Position numbers and translations under genes: made by a program. DNA of 17,369 nt from JBDZUZ01 sp040255445. GTDB lineage: Bacteria; Planctomycetota; Phycisphaerae; Phycisphaerales; UBA1924. The notes beneath the pieces are model-generated. The model made no database searches. It was not told the DNA's origin and saw only the letters and a list, made by a program, of their open reading frames with translations. The DNA is taken from assembly GCA_040255445.1 (NCBI GenBank), contig JBDZUZ010000082.1, positions 1 to 17,369 of the forward strand, given 5' to 3'. Below, piece by piece: positions 1 to 7,434 of the stretch (its first letter is position 1; every line of letters starts with the position of its first letter).

Positions 1-130
1 AGCGGCGGTGCCCCGCCTTCCCGGCGCGGTCGTGCAGGCGCCGCGCCTCGGTTTGTCCGACCTCATCTACCTGGCCGGAACGATTCATGCCGAACCGGGA
101 AAACAATGCACGCAAGTCCCATCTGCTCAT
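1..130 (-). CDS. Possible 5' end of an unrecognised protein, cut by left edge
   Basis: On the minus strand an ATG at 130-128 opens a frame that stays open to the left edge, giving 43 codons that begin MSRWDLRALFSRF and continue through a charged, Arg/Glu-rich stretch. A GGAG sequence sits six bases upstream of this ATG, which is good Shine-Dalgarno spacing. Towards the window edge the codons increasingly end in G or C, as expected for real genes here. I recognise no family in so short a piece. The ATG overlaps the TGA of a 124-codon minus-strand frame upstream in an ATGA arrangement, but that frame does not read like a protein. A chance open frame in GC-rich DNA remains quite possible. Confidence 0.35.
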   Translation of the reverse strand, partial: MSRWDLRALFSRFGMNRSGQVDEVGQTEARRLHDRAGKAGHRR

Positions 131-550
131 CGCAGGCTCCGTGAAGGATCAAACTGCCGAGCCGCCAAGTCGGGTCCTCTTCCGATCCATAGCCGCAGCA
201 GGTCAGGTTCGACGCGCTCCAGCGGTCCCAGGGGCCGGCGGATGATGCACCCGCGGCGGGGTCCACGAGTCTGTGGGTGGCCCTTGCTGTGGTGCACCGT
301 CGTGCCGCACCCCAACAGGGGCCGCTCGCGTCGTTCGAGCCAGCATACCGGCCAACGGGTCGAGTCGTCCAGCGGGTGGTGAGCACAGCCCCCCAACCCT
401 CCAAACTTCAGCGACGCCGCGCTGCCTTGAACCGGGCCGGCCCAGCCCGATCCGGCAACTCCGTTCGCCCTCTTAAAGGAGCGGGTTCCGCCGGTTCCCA
501 CCTCGGACAGCGGGAAAAGATGCGACAGGTGGGATTTGTGCTGTGAACGG
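131..550. other. Gene-poor stretch, no convincing gene
   Basis: About 420 bases without a convincing gene. The open frames on both strands here are low-complexity, rich in Arg, Gly and Pro, and lack family motifs. I looked for conserved pieces of RNase P RNA, tmRNA and tRNA on both strands and did not find them. The stretch lies downstream of the racemase-family gene and upstream of the possible gene that leaves the left edge, both on the minus strand. It may therefore hold a terminator and a promoter or leader. The only clear structure is the inverted repeat at 497-533. Confidence 0.5.
497..533. other. Inverted repeat, possible stem-loop after the racemase gene
   Basis: CCCACCT at 497-503 pairs perfectly with AGGTGGG at 527-533 around a 23-base loop. 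It lies 18 bases beyond the stop of the minus-strand racemase-family gene, where a transcript-end hairpin would be expected. There is no U-run after it on the minus strand, and the loop is long, so an intrinsic terminator is not supported. An mRNA 3'-end stabiliser or a protein-binding site would fit equally well. Confidence 0.25.
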
Positions 551-1288
551 TCAGGCCGTCCGGCTGCCGACCGCCGCGTTGGCGCCGCCGGGGTTCGTCA
601 ACTCGCCCGCTCGGCGCACCGCCGACTCGGCCAGGATCTCCGCCGCGTCGTACACCGGCAGGGGCGAGTTGTCCGCCGTGACCAGAAGTGGCGCCTCGCT
701 GCAGGCGAGGATCACGGCCTCGCACCCGCGACCCGCCAGGCGGTCGATCGCCTGGAGCACATAAAGCCGCGAGTCGGGTCGGATATGCCCGTAGATCAGT
801 TCCCCGAAGATGATCCGGTCGAGACCCTCGGCCTCTGCGTCATCCGGGGGAAGCACCTGGATGCCTCTCAGCCCAAGGTGGGTCTGGTAGGTCGATGAGA
901 ACATCGTGAGCTTGGTTCCGATAAGCCCGACGCACTTGCGCTGGTCGTTGGTGACGGACTGGGCGACCAGGTCGGCCATCGTCATCCAGGGGATCGGGCT
1001 GCCGACCTCGGCGAGGTAGACGCCGTGCTCGACGGCCGTGTCGGGGGTCAGGCAGAAATCGGCGCCGCACCGGTACAGGAGCTCGGCCGACCGCCGCAGG
1101 AGCTTGCCGACCCCGTGCCAGTCGTCCTTGCGGATGGCGTCCAGGTACATGGGGAGCGGCTCATTGTGGATCGAGATCTTGGGCTGCTGGTGCTGGCCAA
1201 GCGAGCGGCCGGCCTGGCGCATGAGCTGCCTGTAGAAGATGGCGGCGCCTTCCGGGCTCACGCCGACGATCCCGATATGGCTGCTCAT
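551..1288 (-). CDS. Aspartate/glutamate racemase-family protein
   Basis: The 245-residue product matches the Asp/Glu racemase superfamily. It has an N-terminal IGIVG strand followed by SPEGAAIFYRQL (the substrate-loop region of aspartate racemases), and a C-terminal AVILACSEAPLL that matches the second catalytic cysteine motif (C-T/S-E-x-P-L-L, here Cys196). Known members interconvert L- and D-aspartate or L- and D-glutamate without a cofactor, using two cysteines; some relatives act on hydantoins or maleate. The first cysteine motif is unusual: the segment reads CLTPDTAVEH (79-88), so the usual cysteine position seems to be Thr or Pro, with Cys79 just before it. The substrate is therefore uncertain and racemase activity is doubtful. 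The frame stays open 66 codons further upstream, but the fold starts at MSSHIGIVG, so I chose that ATG. It is cytoplasmic and transcribed divergently from hscB. Confidence 0.85.
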   Translation of the reverse strand: MSSHIGIVGVSPEGAAIFYRQLMRQAGRSLGQHQQPKISIHNEPLPMYLDAIRKDDWHGVGKLLRRSAELLYRCGADFCLTPDTAVEHGVYLAEVGSPIPWMTMADLVAQSVTNDQRKCVGLIGTKLTMFSSTYQTHLGLRGIQVLPPDDAEAEGLDRIIFGELIYGHIRPDSRLYVLQAIDRLAGRGCEAVILACSEAPLLVTADNSPLPVYDAAEILAESAVRRAGELTNPGGANAAVGSRTA

Positions 1289-1422
1289 TGGTCGCTCCGT
1301 TCGACCCCGGCCCGGAGTCCGTGCACGCGGGGTCGCTGGTCCGCGCGGCGTCCTCCCATGGTGCAGGATACGTGGCGGAACGTCAATCGGGAGTTCGCAG
1401 GCTTCACGCGTAAAGTTCGAGC

Positions 1423-1977
1423 ATGCCCGGGAATCCCTTCCAACTCCTCGGACTGGAACCGACCTTTCACCTGAACAGTGGGGCACTGCAACGGGCCTAC
1501 CTCAGGCGGATCGCGACGCTGCATCCGGACCACGGGGGCGGAGAGGAGCCCGGATCGGAGTTCGGATCGGAGGCGGGCCCCGACTCGGCAGCGCTCAATC
1601 GGGCCCGACGCGAGCTTGAGGACCCCGAGCGGCGGGCCAACGCGGTGCTGGCAGCGCTGGGGGGCCCGGCGAAGGAGCAGGACAAGTCGCTCCCGGACGG
1701 GTTCCTGATGGAGATCATGGAGACGCGCGAGGCGGTCGAGGCGGCCTCGACGGAGGCCGAGCGGGCGCGGTGGCGTGCCTGGGCGGCCGAGCGTCGCGCG
1801 GAGTACAGCGAGCGCGTGGGGGTGATGTTCGAAGAAGCCACATCGGCGGAGCAGAGCGAACGGAGCGGGAGACTGGCGGCGATCCGACGCGAGCTGAACG
1901 CGTGGCGGTACATTGAGCGGCTCATCGAGCAGCTCGACCCGGACTACGACCCGGCGCGGGCCGATTTTCGGGAGTGA
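1423..1977 (+). CDS. hscB: HscB-like J-domain co-chaperone for Fe-S cluster assembly
   Basis: The 184-residue protein has the two-domain layout of HscB. The N-terminal J-domain-like part (residues 4-75) includes FHLNSGALQRAYLRRIATLHPD with the essential His-Pro-Asp triad at 34-36. A helical C-terminal domain (about 88-175) opens with LPDGFLMEIMETREAVEAA, the usual start of the HscB oligomerisation domain that binds the scaffold protein IscU. HscB delivers IscU to the Hsp70 HscA and stimulates its ATPase for Fe-S cluster transfer. Length is close to the family's 170-180 residues. A Gly/Glu-rich insert of about 20 residues follows HPD. No hscA, iscU or fdx lies nearby, so it is separated from its usual partners. 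The ATG at 1423 places the J domain at once, but the ribosome binding site is weak. It is divergent from the racemase-family gene, with 134 bp between. Confidence 0.85.
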   Translation: MPGNPFQLLGLEPTFHLNSGALQRAYLRRIATLHPDHGGGEEPGSEFGSEAGPDSAALNRARRELEDPERRANAVLAALGGPAKEQDKSLPDGFLMEIMETREAVEAASTEAERARWRAWAAERRAEYSERVGVMFEEATSAEQSERSGRLAAIRRELNAWRYIERLIEQLDPDYDPARADFRE

Positions 1978-2016
1978 TTCCGCCCGGCCGCGTTCCCCGC
2001 GCCGCCGGCCACCAGC

Positions 2017-3327
2017 ATGCCGCTGATCGAGTCCATCCTGCTTGCCCTGCTTTTCCCGCTCCTGGCGGGATCGGCGCTCTGCTCGGGCTCGGAGACAGCG
2101 TTCTTCAGCCTGACACAGGGTGATCGGCTCCGGCTGCGGAAGGTAGCGCCCGGAACAGCCGCGGCGGTGGCTGAATTGCTGCATTCGCCGCGGTCGCTGC
2201 TGGTGACGATTCTGCTGGGCAACGTCGCGGTCAACACCGGGTTCTTCGTCGTGTCGGCGGTGGTGGGGCGGGGGCTGTTTGGCGCGGCGGGGGCGGTTAT
2301 TTTTGGTGTGGCATCGCTCGCATCGATCATCCTGCTGGGCGAGGTGCTGCCCAAGACGATCGCCGCGGCGCACCGGGTGTCGTTCTGCCGCCTCGCGGCG
2401 GGGCCGATGCTCTTTTTCTTTCGCACGCTCGGGCCGATCCGGGTCGGGGCGGAGCACTTCGTGATCGCGCCGCTGGCGCGGCTGGTGCGGCCGCGCGAGG
2501 CGGAGGACCCGCGCTTGTCGGTCGAGGAGGTCGCCGCGCTGCTTGAGTTGGGCGGCCAGCAGGGCGCGCTCGATGTCGAGGAACAGCGGCTGCTCGGCGA
2601 GGTGGTCGAACTGGGGACGCTGCGGGTGCGCGATGTCATGCGGCCGCGGGTGGATGTGTCGTGGCTGGTTCCCCAGAGCACGATCCGCGATGCGGTGACG
2701 ATCGCGCGTGAGACGGGCGACCGGATTGTTCCGGTGCGCAATCCCGATGGAACGGGCGTGGCGGGCGTTGTCGATGTGCAGCGGCTGTTCAAAGCGCTCA
2801 ACCGCAAGCCCGAGGTCGCGGTCAACGCGGTGTCGTCGGTGCTGCTGCCGGCGCGGTTCGTCCCCGAGACCGCGCGGCTCGATCAACTGCTGGACGACTT
2901 CCGCCGGGCGAGCGCGACGATGTCGCTCGCTGTCAACGAGCACGGGGCGGTGACGGGCCTGGTGCGGCTCGAAGATGTGATCGATGAACTGGTGCGGCTG
3001 TCGGCGGGTGATGATGAAGACTTCCAGGACCAGATGCGGATCGTGGGCCTGGGCGAGTGGGAGGTGCCCGGGAGGCTGAGCATCCGCCACTGGGGCGAGT
3101 TCTTCGAGACCGAGGTGCTCGAGCCGGAGCGTGACGGGCGGGCGAGCACGCTGGGCGGCCTGATCTTCTCGCGGCTGGGCCGGCCGCCGCAGCCGGGCGA
3201 TGAGCTGCGGTTGCGGAACGTCGTGCTGCGGGTCGAATCGGTGCGGGGGCGTGTGGTCGAGAAGGTCCGCGTGCGTCTGGAGCATGAAGCCGCCGCGGCG
3301 GCGGATGCCGGGGGGACGCCGTCATGA
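2017..3327 (+). CDS. CNNM/CorC-type membrane protein: DUF21, CBS pair, CorC_HlyC
   Basis: The 436-residue protein has the full CNNM/CorC (hemolysin C-like) layout. A DUF21 transmembrane domain covers about 1-155, with the conserved SGSETAFFS near residue 23, LLGNVAVN near 67 and GEVLPK at 109-113. A cytoplasmic CBS pair covers about 205-330 and starts at LRVRDVMRPRVDV. A C-terminal CorC_HlyC domain (about 338-425) contains the typical EVPGRLSI and STLGGLIFSRLGRPPQPGD. Studied relatives export Mg2+ or use Na+/Mg2+ exchange, with ATP or Mg binding to the CBS pair; 'hemolysin' names for the family are historical. The Ser and Glu residues expected in the transmembrane ion pathway are present. Its stop overlaps the next gene's start at ATGA, so the two are very likely translationally coupled. 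The metal specificity cannot be read from the sequence. Confidence 0.9.
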   Translation: MPLIESILLALLFPLLAGSALCSGSETAFFSLTQGDRLRLRKVAPGTAAAVAELLHSPRSLLVTILLGNVAVNTGFFVVSAVVGRGLFGAAGAVIFGVASLASIILLGEVLPKTIAAAHRVSFCRLAAGPMLFFFRTLGPIRVGAEHFVIAPLARLVRPREAEDPRLSVEEVAALLELGGQQGALDVEEQRLLGEVVELGTLRVRDVMRPRVDVSWLVPQSTIRDAVTIARETGDRIVPVRNPDGTGVAGVVDVQRLFKALNRKPEVAVNAVSSVLLPARFVPETARLDQLLDDFRRASATMSLAVNEHGAVTGLVRLEDVIDELVRLSAGDDEDFQDQMRIVGLGEWEVPGRLSIRHWGEFFETEVLEPERDGRASTLGGLIFSRLGRPPQPGDELRLRNVVLRVESVRGRVVEKVRVRLEHEAAAAADAGGTPS

Positions 3328-4310
3328 CCACGGCCGAATCAGCTCTGTGGTGGGCGACGGCGATCTCAGCGATCTCGCTCTCGGCCGTGTTCAGCGGCGT
3401 CGAGATCGGGTGCTACGCGGTGAATCGCGTGCGGCTGGCGGTGCGGTCGGAGCGGTCGCCGCCGGATCGATCAGCGCGGCTGCTGCGACGCGAGATCGAT
3501 CGTCCGGATCGTCTGCTGGGCACGCTGCTCATCGCGAACAACATCGTGAACTACATGGGCGCGGTGGCGACGTCGGCTCTGCTGGCATCGACCGGATATG
3601 GGCCGGCGGTGATCGCGGCGATCAATACCGTGCTGCTCGCGCCGGTGCTCTTCGTCATGGGCGAAGCGCTGCCCAAAGAACTGTTCCGGCTGGACGCCGA
3701 CCGGCTCACGTACCGCTTCGCACGGCTGATCGCGGCGCTGCGGATCGTGTTCACGATCACCGGGGTGCTGCCGCTGCTGCGGCTGGTGACGCGGCTGGTC
3801 GAGAAGGCGGCGGGGCTGCGGCAGGACGCGGCGGAGGATGCGCGGCAGCGGATCGCGGCTTTGCTGAAGGAGGGTGCATCGCACGGCGTGCTCTCCGAAT
3901 CGCAGTTGTCGCTGGTGGACCGGGCCATGTTGCTGCAGACCGTGCGGGTGCGCGACGAGATGACGCCGTGGGCGCGGGTCCGGGCGGTGCCGCTCGATAC
4001 GGACTTCGCCGGGGCTTGCCGGATGCTTGGCGAGGCCTCGCACACGATCGTGCCTCTCGTCGACCGCACGGGCCGGGTGTCCGGCGTGCTGCGTCAAGTC
4101 GACCTTCACGCCACGGCGAAGGCGCCGCGGCATCTGATGCTCGAACCGGCACGGCTCCGGCCGGGTATGACGGTGCGTGAGGCGCTGCTCAAACTCCGCG
4201 AAGCCCAGGCGCGATTCGGCGTTGTCGAGGAGGAGTCGGGCCGGCCCGTGGGCATCATTACCGCTCGCGACCTGGTCGAGCCGCTGACCGGCGAACTCGC
4301 GGACCTCTAA
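3324..4310 (+). CDS. Second CNNM-type membrane protein, lacking CorC_HlyC domain
   Basis: The 328-residue protein is a shorter paralogue of the gene before it. The DUF21 membrane domain (about 8-160) has FSGVEIGCYAVN at 23-34, ANNIVNYMG at 71-79 and MGEALPKELFR at 112-122. A CBS pair follows (about 205-322), opening with VRVRDEMTPWARV and ending IITARDLVEPLTG. The protein stops right after the second CBS motif, so the CorC_HlyC domain of its neighbour is absent. The stop codon follows a complete CBS domain, so this looks like a designed short form rather than a frameshift. It starts inside the stop codon of the upstream gene (ATGA), which suggests equal production and perhaps a heterodimer, since CNNM proteins are dimers in known structures. 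Transport of Mg2+ or another divalent ion is inferred from the family. Confidence 0.88.
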   Translation: MTTAESALWWATAISAISLSAVFSGVEIGCYAVNRVRLAVRSERSPPDRSARLLRREIDRPDRLLGTLLIANNIVNYMGAVATSALLASTGYGPAVIAAINTVLLAPVLFVMGEALPKELFRLDADRLTYRFARLIAALRIVFTITGVLPLLRLVTRLVEKAAGLRQDAAEDARQRIAALLKEGASHGVLSESQLSLVDRAMLLQTVRVRDEMTPWARVRAVPLDTDFAGACRMLGEASHTIVPLVDRTGRVSGVLRQVDLHATAKAPRHLMLEPARLRPGMTVREALLKLREAQARFGVVEEESGRPVGIITARDLVEPLTGELADL

Positions 4311-4381
4311 GCCCATCAGATCGAGACGAACCCAAACCCGATGAATGCAGCCCCGACGACCCGAGAGACAAGGAACCGACC

Positions 4382-4954
4382 ATGACACCAGTCCCCGCCC
4401 GCCGCATGCATGATTCGGACGACTCCTCGGGCCGGCCGCGGATCCCGCACCTGGCGCTCTTCTTCTTCGTGATCCTGTTCATCGGGGTCATGATCTACGG
4501 CAACCGCACAGCGCCGATGCCCGCGACGTTCGCGGCGGGCCCGGCGACGCTCGCGGAGGCGATCCCCGCTGCGGAGAAGGACGGCCGCGTTGTGCTCGCA
4601 TTCGCAACGGCGGACTGGTGCGGGCCGTGTCAGCAGCTCAAACGCGGGGCGATGCAGGACCCGCGGGTCGCGGCGTGGATCGAAGAACGCGCGGTGCCCG
4701 TGTACCTCGATGTCACCAGTGGTGATGGGCCGGCGGCCGACGATGCCGCAGCGCTCGGGGTTGCGGGGATCCCGGCGCTGATTGCCATCAAGGACGGCCG
4801 CGAGGTCGATCGGATCGAAGGCGTGGTCGGCGCGAACGAGCTTCTGACCTGGCTCAAAGCGGTCAACGGTGAGCGCGGGACACCGCTGTCGCCCGCGGCG
4901 GGCGGTGCATCCTCCGAGCCCGTCAGCCCGCCGGCGGTCACGCCAGCGGGTTGA
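4382..4954 (+). CDS. Membrane-anchored thioredoxin-fold protein
   Basis: The 190-residue protein starts with about 22 polar residues, then one hydrophobic segment (HLALFFFVILFIGVMIYG, 23-40) that should act as an uncleaved anchor. A thioredoxin domain follows (about 52-162) with ATADWCGPCQQLK (active-site Cys80 and Cys83), a YLDVTS strand near 108 and GIPA at 129-132, which carries the family's cis-proline (Pro131). The tail is Pro/Ala/Ser-rich and probably disordered. The likely role is a periplasmic thiol-disulfide reductant or oxidase; the partner is unknown. AAGGAA six bases before the ATG supports this start. The gene follows the CNNM pair by 71 bp, and its last 17 bp overlap the oppositely oriented DUF1015 gene. 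Confidence 0.85.
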   Translation: MTPVPARRMHDSDDSSGRPRIPHLALFFFVILFIGVMIYGNRTAPMPATFAAGPATLAEAIPAAEKDGRVVLAFATADWCGPCQQLKRGAMQDPRVAAWIEERAVPVYLDVTSGDGPAADDAAALGVAGIPALIAIKDGREVDRIEGVVGANELLTWLKAVNGERGTPLSPAAGGASSEPVSPPAVTPAG

Positions 4955-6287
4955 TGAAGAGGCCGGTCGCGAGCTTGGGGAAGAAGAAGGTCGACTTCTG
5001 CGGCATCAGCTCGTTGGCGCGGCTGACTTCCTTGACCGCATGGAGCGGCGTCGGCCGGACGATGACGGCGAGCTGCGCGAAGTTCGCGCCGCCGCCGGCG
5101 CCGGTCTCCGCGCCCGAGCCGATCTCGACGACTTCATCGATCGTGTGCGGGAAGGCCCACTTGACGGGCTCGCCGCCGTTGAGCTTGGGCTGGCAGATCT
5201 GCTCGACGATGATGTACTGGATGAGCGCAACATCGAGCTTCCGCCAGGCCTCGGGCTTGGCGCCGAACCGCTTGCGGAGCGGGTCGGGATCGGCGAGTGT
5301 CGCGACGGCGCAGGACTTGGTGGCGAAGTCGTAGAGGCCGAAGACGCTGGCCTCGGGGCCGGCCGCCGCGGCGGCCTTCTTCATCGCTGCTTCGATCTGA
5401 TGGATGTCGTTGCCGGCCGCGGTGATCTTGAGATCGCCCGAGGCGGCCTGTTTGAAGGCGTCGAACGTGTAGTTCTTCATGCCGCCCAGCACGCGGTGCG
5501 TCGGCCAGATCACCAGGCCCGGGTCGGACATGCCCACCAGCACCATCATGCAGCGGCGGGCGGGGTGATCGCTGGGGACCGAGCCCTGCTCCTCGAGCAG
5601 CTTGAGGTAGTTGAGGCCGGTGGTGTAGCGGTGGTGGCCGTCGGCGATGAAGACGTCCTCGTCGATCAGCGCATCCTGATAGGCCTTGATCTGCGCCGGG
5701 TCGGTGACCTTCCAGACCTCGTGCAGCACGCCGTCGCCCATGTCGGCCTTGAGGTCGGCTTCGCGTTCGCTGGTGACCATCTGGATCAGCCGCGTCGCCG
5801 AGCCGTGCTCATCGGCGTGCAGGCCGAAGATCGGGCTGAGCTGCGCCTTGGTCGCCTTCATCAGGGCGAAGCGGTCTTCCTTGGGACCGGAGAAGGTCTC
5901 CTCGTGGGGCAGGACGCCGCCGCCGGGGCGGGGACCGAAGGGCACGGTCTCGACGGTGATCGCCATGCCCGATCGCCGCCAGGTCTTGTCGCCGGCGGTG
6001 AAAGTCTGGCGGTAGGCGAACATCGCGGGCTCGTTGCTCTGATCGAGCGTGCCGTCGCTCAGCCACTTGCGGTAGAGGTCCGCCGCGCCCATGTAGGCCG
6101 AGGTGGGGCCCAGTTCCTTGGCTGGCGTGTGGGGCAGGTCGATGGCGACGACATTGTGGCCGTTCTTGTCGAGGAGCTTCTTCTTCCGGGCCGAGTCGAG
6201 GACGTCGTAGGGCGGGGCAACGAGGGTGCTGACATCGCCGTGGCCGCGCTTGTACTGGACCGCCTGGAACGGGAAGACCTTGGGCAT
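4938..6287 (-). CDS. DUF1015 family protein
   Basis: The 449-residue product has the hallmarks of the DUF1015 family. These are an N-terminal PF-x-A-V-x-Y...VAPPYDVL (5-30), GVLPHEETFSGPKEDRF (124-140), ADGHHRYTTGLNYL (215-228) and IWPTHRVL (260-267). The DGHHR element resembles the phosphate-binding motif of ParB/sulfiredoxin-like folds. The family has no role I can state with confidence; an enzyme acting on a phosphorylated or nucleotide substrate is the usual guess. Length is normal. The frame extends 91 codons upstream across the purQ start, but the family's start at MPKVFPFQAV is clear. A weak GAGAGGG lies ahead of it. It is cytoplasmic, divergent from purQ, and overlaps the thioredoxin-fold gene at its 3' end. 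Confidence 0.85.
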   Translation of the reverse strand: MPKVFPFQAVQYKRGHGDVSTLVAPPYDVLDSARKKKLLDKNGHNVVAIDLPHTPAKELGPTSAYMGAADLYRKWLSDGTLDQSNEPAMFAYRQTFTAGDKTWRRSGMAITVETVPFGPRPGGGVLPHEETFSGPKEDRFALMKATKAQLSPIFGLHADEHGSATRLIQMVTSEREADLKADMGDGVLHEVWKVTDPAQIKAYQDALIDEDVFIADGHHRYTTGLNYLKLLEEQGSVPSDHPARRCMMVLVGMSDPGLVIWPTHRVLGGMKNYTFDAFKQAASGDLKITAAGNDIHQIEAAMKKAAAAAGPEASVFGLYDFATKSCAVATLADPDPLRKRFGAKPEAWRKLDVALIQYIIVEQICQPKLNGGEPVKWAFPHTIDEVVEIGSGAETGAGGGANFAQLAVIVRPTPLHAVKEVSRANELMPQKSTFFFPKLATGLFINPLA

Positions 6288-6468
6288 GTCGCCGACCCTC
6301 TCTGGCTCGCTGCGCCCGGCGCAGGTGACTCGGTGCTGGAACACCGGGGCTCGATCACCCCGGAAGGGCGCGAGTATACCCCCAACCACCGGGCCGATTC
6401 CCGTGCTCCGCCGCGTGCGCCCCACCCGCCGGGCGGCCGATCGCCGCGCGGGACGCGTACCCTCGGGC

Positions 6469-7320
6469 ATGCCCAACGCACTGGTCATCCGAGCCGCCGG
6501 GACGAACTGCGATGCCGAACTGGCGCGTGCCTTCACGCTCGCCGGCGCCGAGACCACCACAATGCACCTGGAGCGGCTGGCCCAGGACCCGGCGGTGCTC
6601 GACAGGTTCGACCTGTTCGGTTTCCCCGGAGGATTCAGCTACGGCGACGACATCGCTTCGGGCCGCATTTTCGCGATGAAGGCCCGCGAGCGGCTCTACC
6701 CCGCGCTGCGGGCCGCGGTGCTGCGTGGGTGCCCGATCATCGGGGTCTGCAACGGATTCCAGGTGCTCGTCCAACTCGGCCTGCTCCCCGGCCCCGATGC
6801 CGAGCACGATTGGCCCGAGGATGCGCCGCCCCGCCAGTGCGTGGCGCTGACCGACAATCAGGATGCCCGATTCCACGACCGCTGGGTGGGCGTCGAGTAC
6901 CTGCCCAACTCGATCTGTCTCTGGACCCGCGGCCTCGCCGCCGACACGGGCCCCGGCGCCGGCCCCGCGAGCGCCGACGAGGATCTGGCCCGTCAGCAGA
7001 TCGAGATCCTGCCGGTTGCTCACGGTGAAGGCCGATTCGTCACCGGCGAGCCCGCGCTCCTGGGCCGCCTGGAGCAGCGCGGCCAGGTGGCGCTCCGCTA
7101 CCGCACCAACTTCAACGGCTCCGAGGGCGCGGTTGCGGGTATCTGCGATGCCACCGGCCAGGTTTTCGGCCTGATGCCGCACCCCGAGCGGTACCTCGAC
7201 TGGAACCGCCACCCTTTCTGGACCCGGCTGGACCCATCCGTCCGCGAGGGCGAGACGCCGGGCCTGCGGATCTTCAAGAACGCGGTAGAGGCGGCGACGC
7301 GGACGCACGCGGCGGGTTAA
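6469..7320 (+). CDS. purQ: Phosphoribosylformylglycinamidine synthase, glutaminase subunit PurQ
   Basis: The 283-residue product is a class I glutamine amidotransferase of the PurQ type. It shows the start ALVIRAAGTNCDAELARAF, then GFPGGFSYGDDIASG (51-65), the nucleophile elbow GVCNGFQVL (Cys94) and the His/Glu pair in LMPHPER (His238, Glu240). The late YRTNFNGSEGAVAGI is also typical. PurQ releases ammonia from glutamine for PurL, which makes formylglycinamidine ribonucleotide in step four of purine synthesis; PurS normally joins the complex. Neither purL nor purS is in the window. It is somewhat longer than short-form PurQ (about 225-230), with extra residues around 108-125 and 155-175. The frame is open further upstream, but ATG at 6469 gives the conserved N terminus. 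The ribosome binding site is weak. Confidence 0.95.
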   Translation: MPNALVIRAAGTNCDAELARAFTLAGAETTTMHLERLAQDPAVLDRFDLFGFPGGFSYGDDIASGRIFAMKARERLYPALRAAVLRGCPIIGVCNGFQVLVQLGLLPGPDAEHDWPEDAPPRQCVALTDNQDARFHDRWVGVEYLPNSICLWTRGLAADTGPGAGPASADEDLARQQIEILPVAHGEGRFVTGEPALLGRLEQRGQVALRYRTNFNGSEGAVAGICDATGQVFGLMPHPERYLDWNRHPFWTRLDPSVREGETPGLRIFKNAVEAATRTHAAG

Positions 7321-7353
7321 GTCGATCGTTCGTCACCATCGCGCGGGCGACAG

Positions 7354-7434
7354 TCACTCATCGGTCGACGGGTCGAGTGCCTGCCGGGCCGCGTGGCGGA
7401 CATGCAGGATGTCGACGACCTTCCGGGGATTCAA
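7354..7434 (-). pseudogene. C-terminal remnant of a ParE/RelE-type toxin
   Basis: Just past the antitoxin stop, in a different minus-strand frame, the DNA reads NPRKVVDILHVRHAARQ and then a short tail ending at a TGA (7356-7354). The VDILHVRHAAR pattern matches the last strand and C terminus of ParE/RelE-superfamily toxins, which typically read v-x-I-L-x-V-x-H-x-A-R. Only about 26 of the usual 90-100 residues remain. There is no N-terminal helix pair, no start codon with a ribosome binding site, and no room for one, because the antitoxin frame abuts it. Its position downstream of the antitoxin is where the toxin belongs. It is best read as the stump left by an internal deletion. The short match is visible by eye only, so some doubt remains. 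Confidence 0.6.

Noticed and set aside
127..501. A 124-codon minus-strand frame ending in ATGA overlap with the possible left-edge gene
   Set aside because: The overlap is suggestive, but codon third positions are mixed, the product has no family features, and no good ribosome binding site precedes it.
131..550. RNase P RNA, tmRNA or tRNA in the left gene-poor stretch
   Set aside because: None of the conserved core sequences or a T-loop/acceptor pairing could be found on either strand.
1358..1386. TTGACG-17-CACCAT on the minus strand as a racemase-gene promoter
   Set aside because: The -35 is good but the -10 matches only three of six positions, which is too weak to call in this GC-rich DNA.
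1285..3285. A 666-codon open frame on the minus strand opposite hscB and the first CNNM gene
   Set aside because: Its product is rich in Arg, His, Pro and Gln with no family motifs. It is the antisense of genes with clear domains, and long antisense frames are expected at this GC bias.
4869..7028. A 719-codon plus-strand frame opposite the DUF1015 gene
   Set aside because: It mirrors a well-supported gene and then runs through the purQ start in another frame. Its composition is typical of antisense GC-rich shadows.
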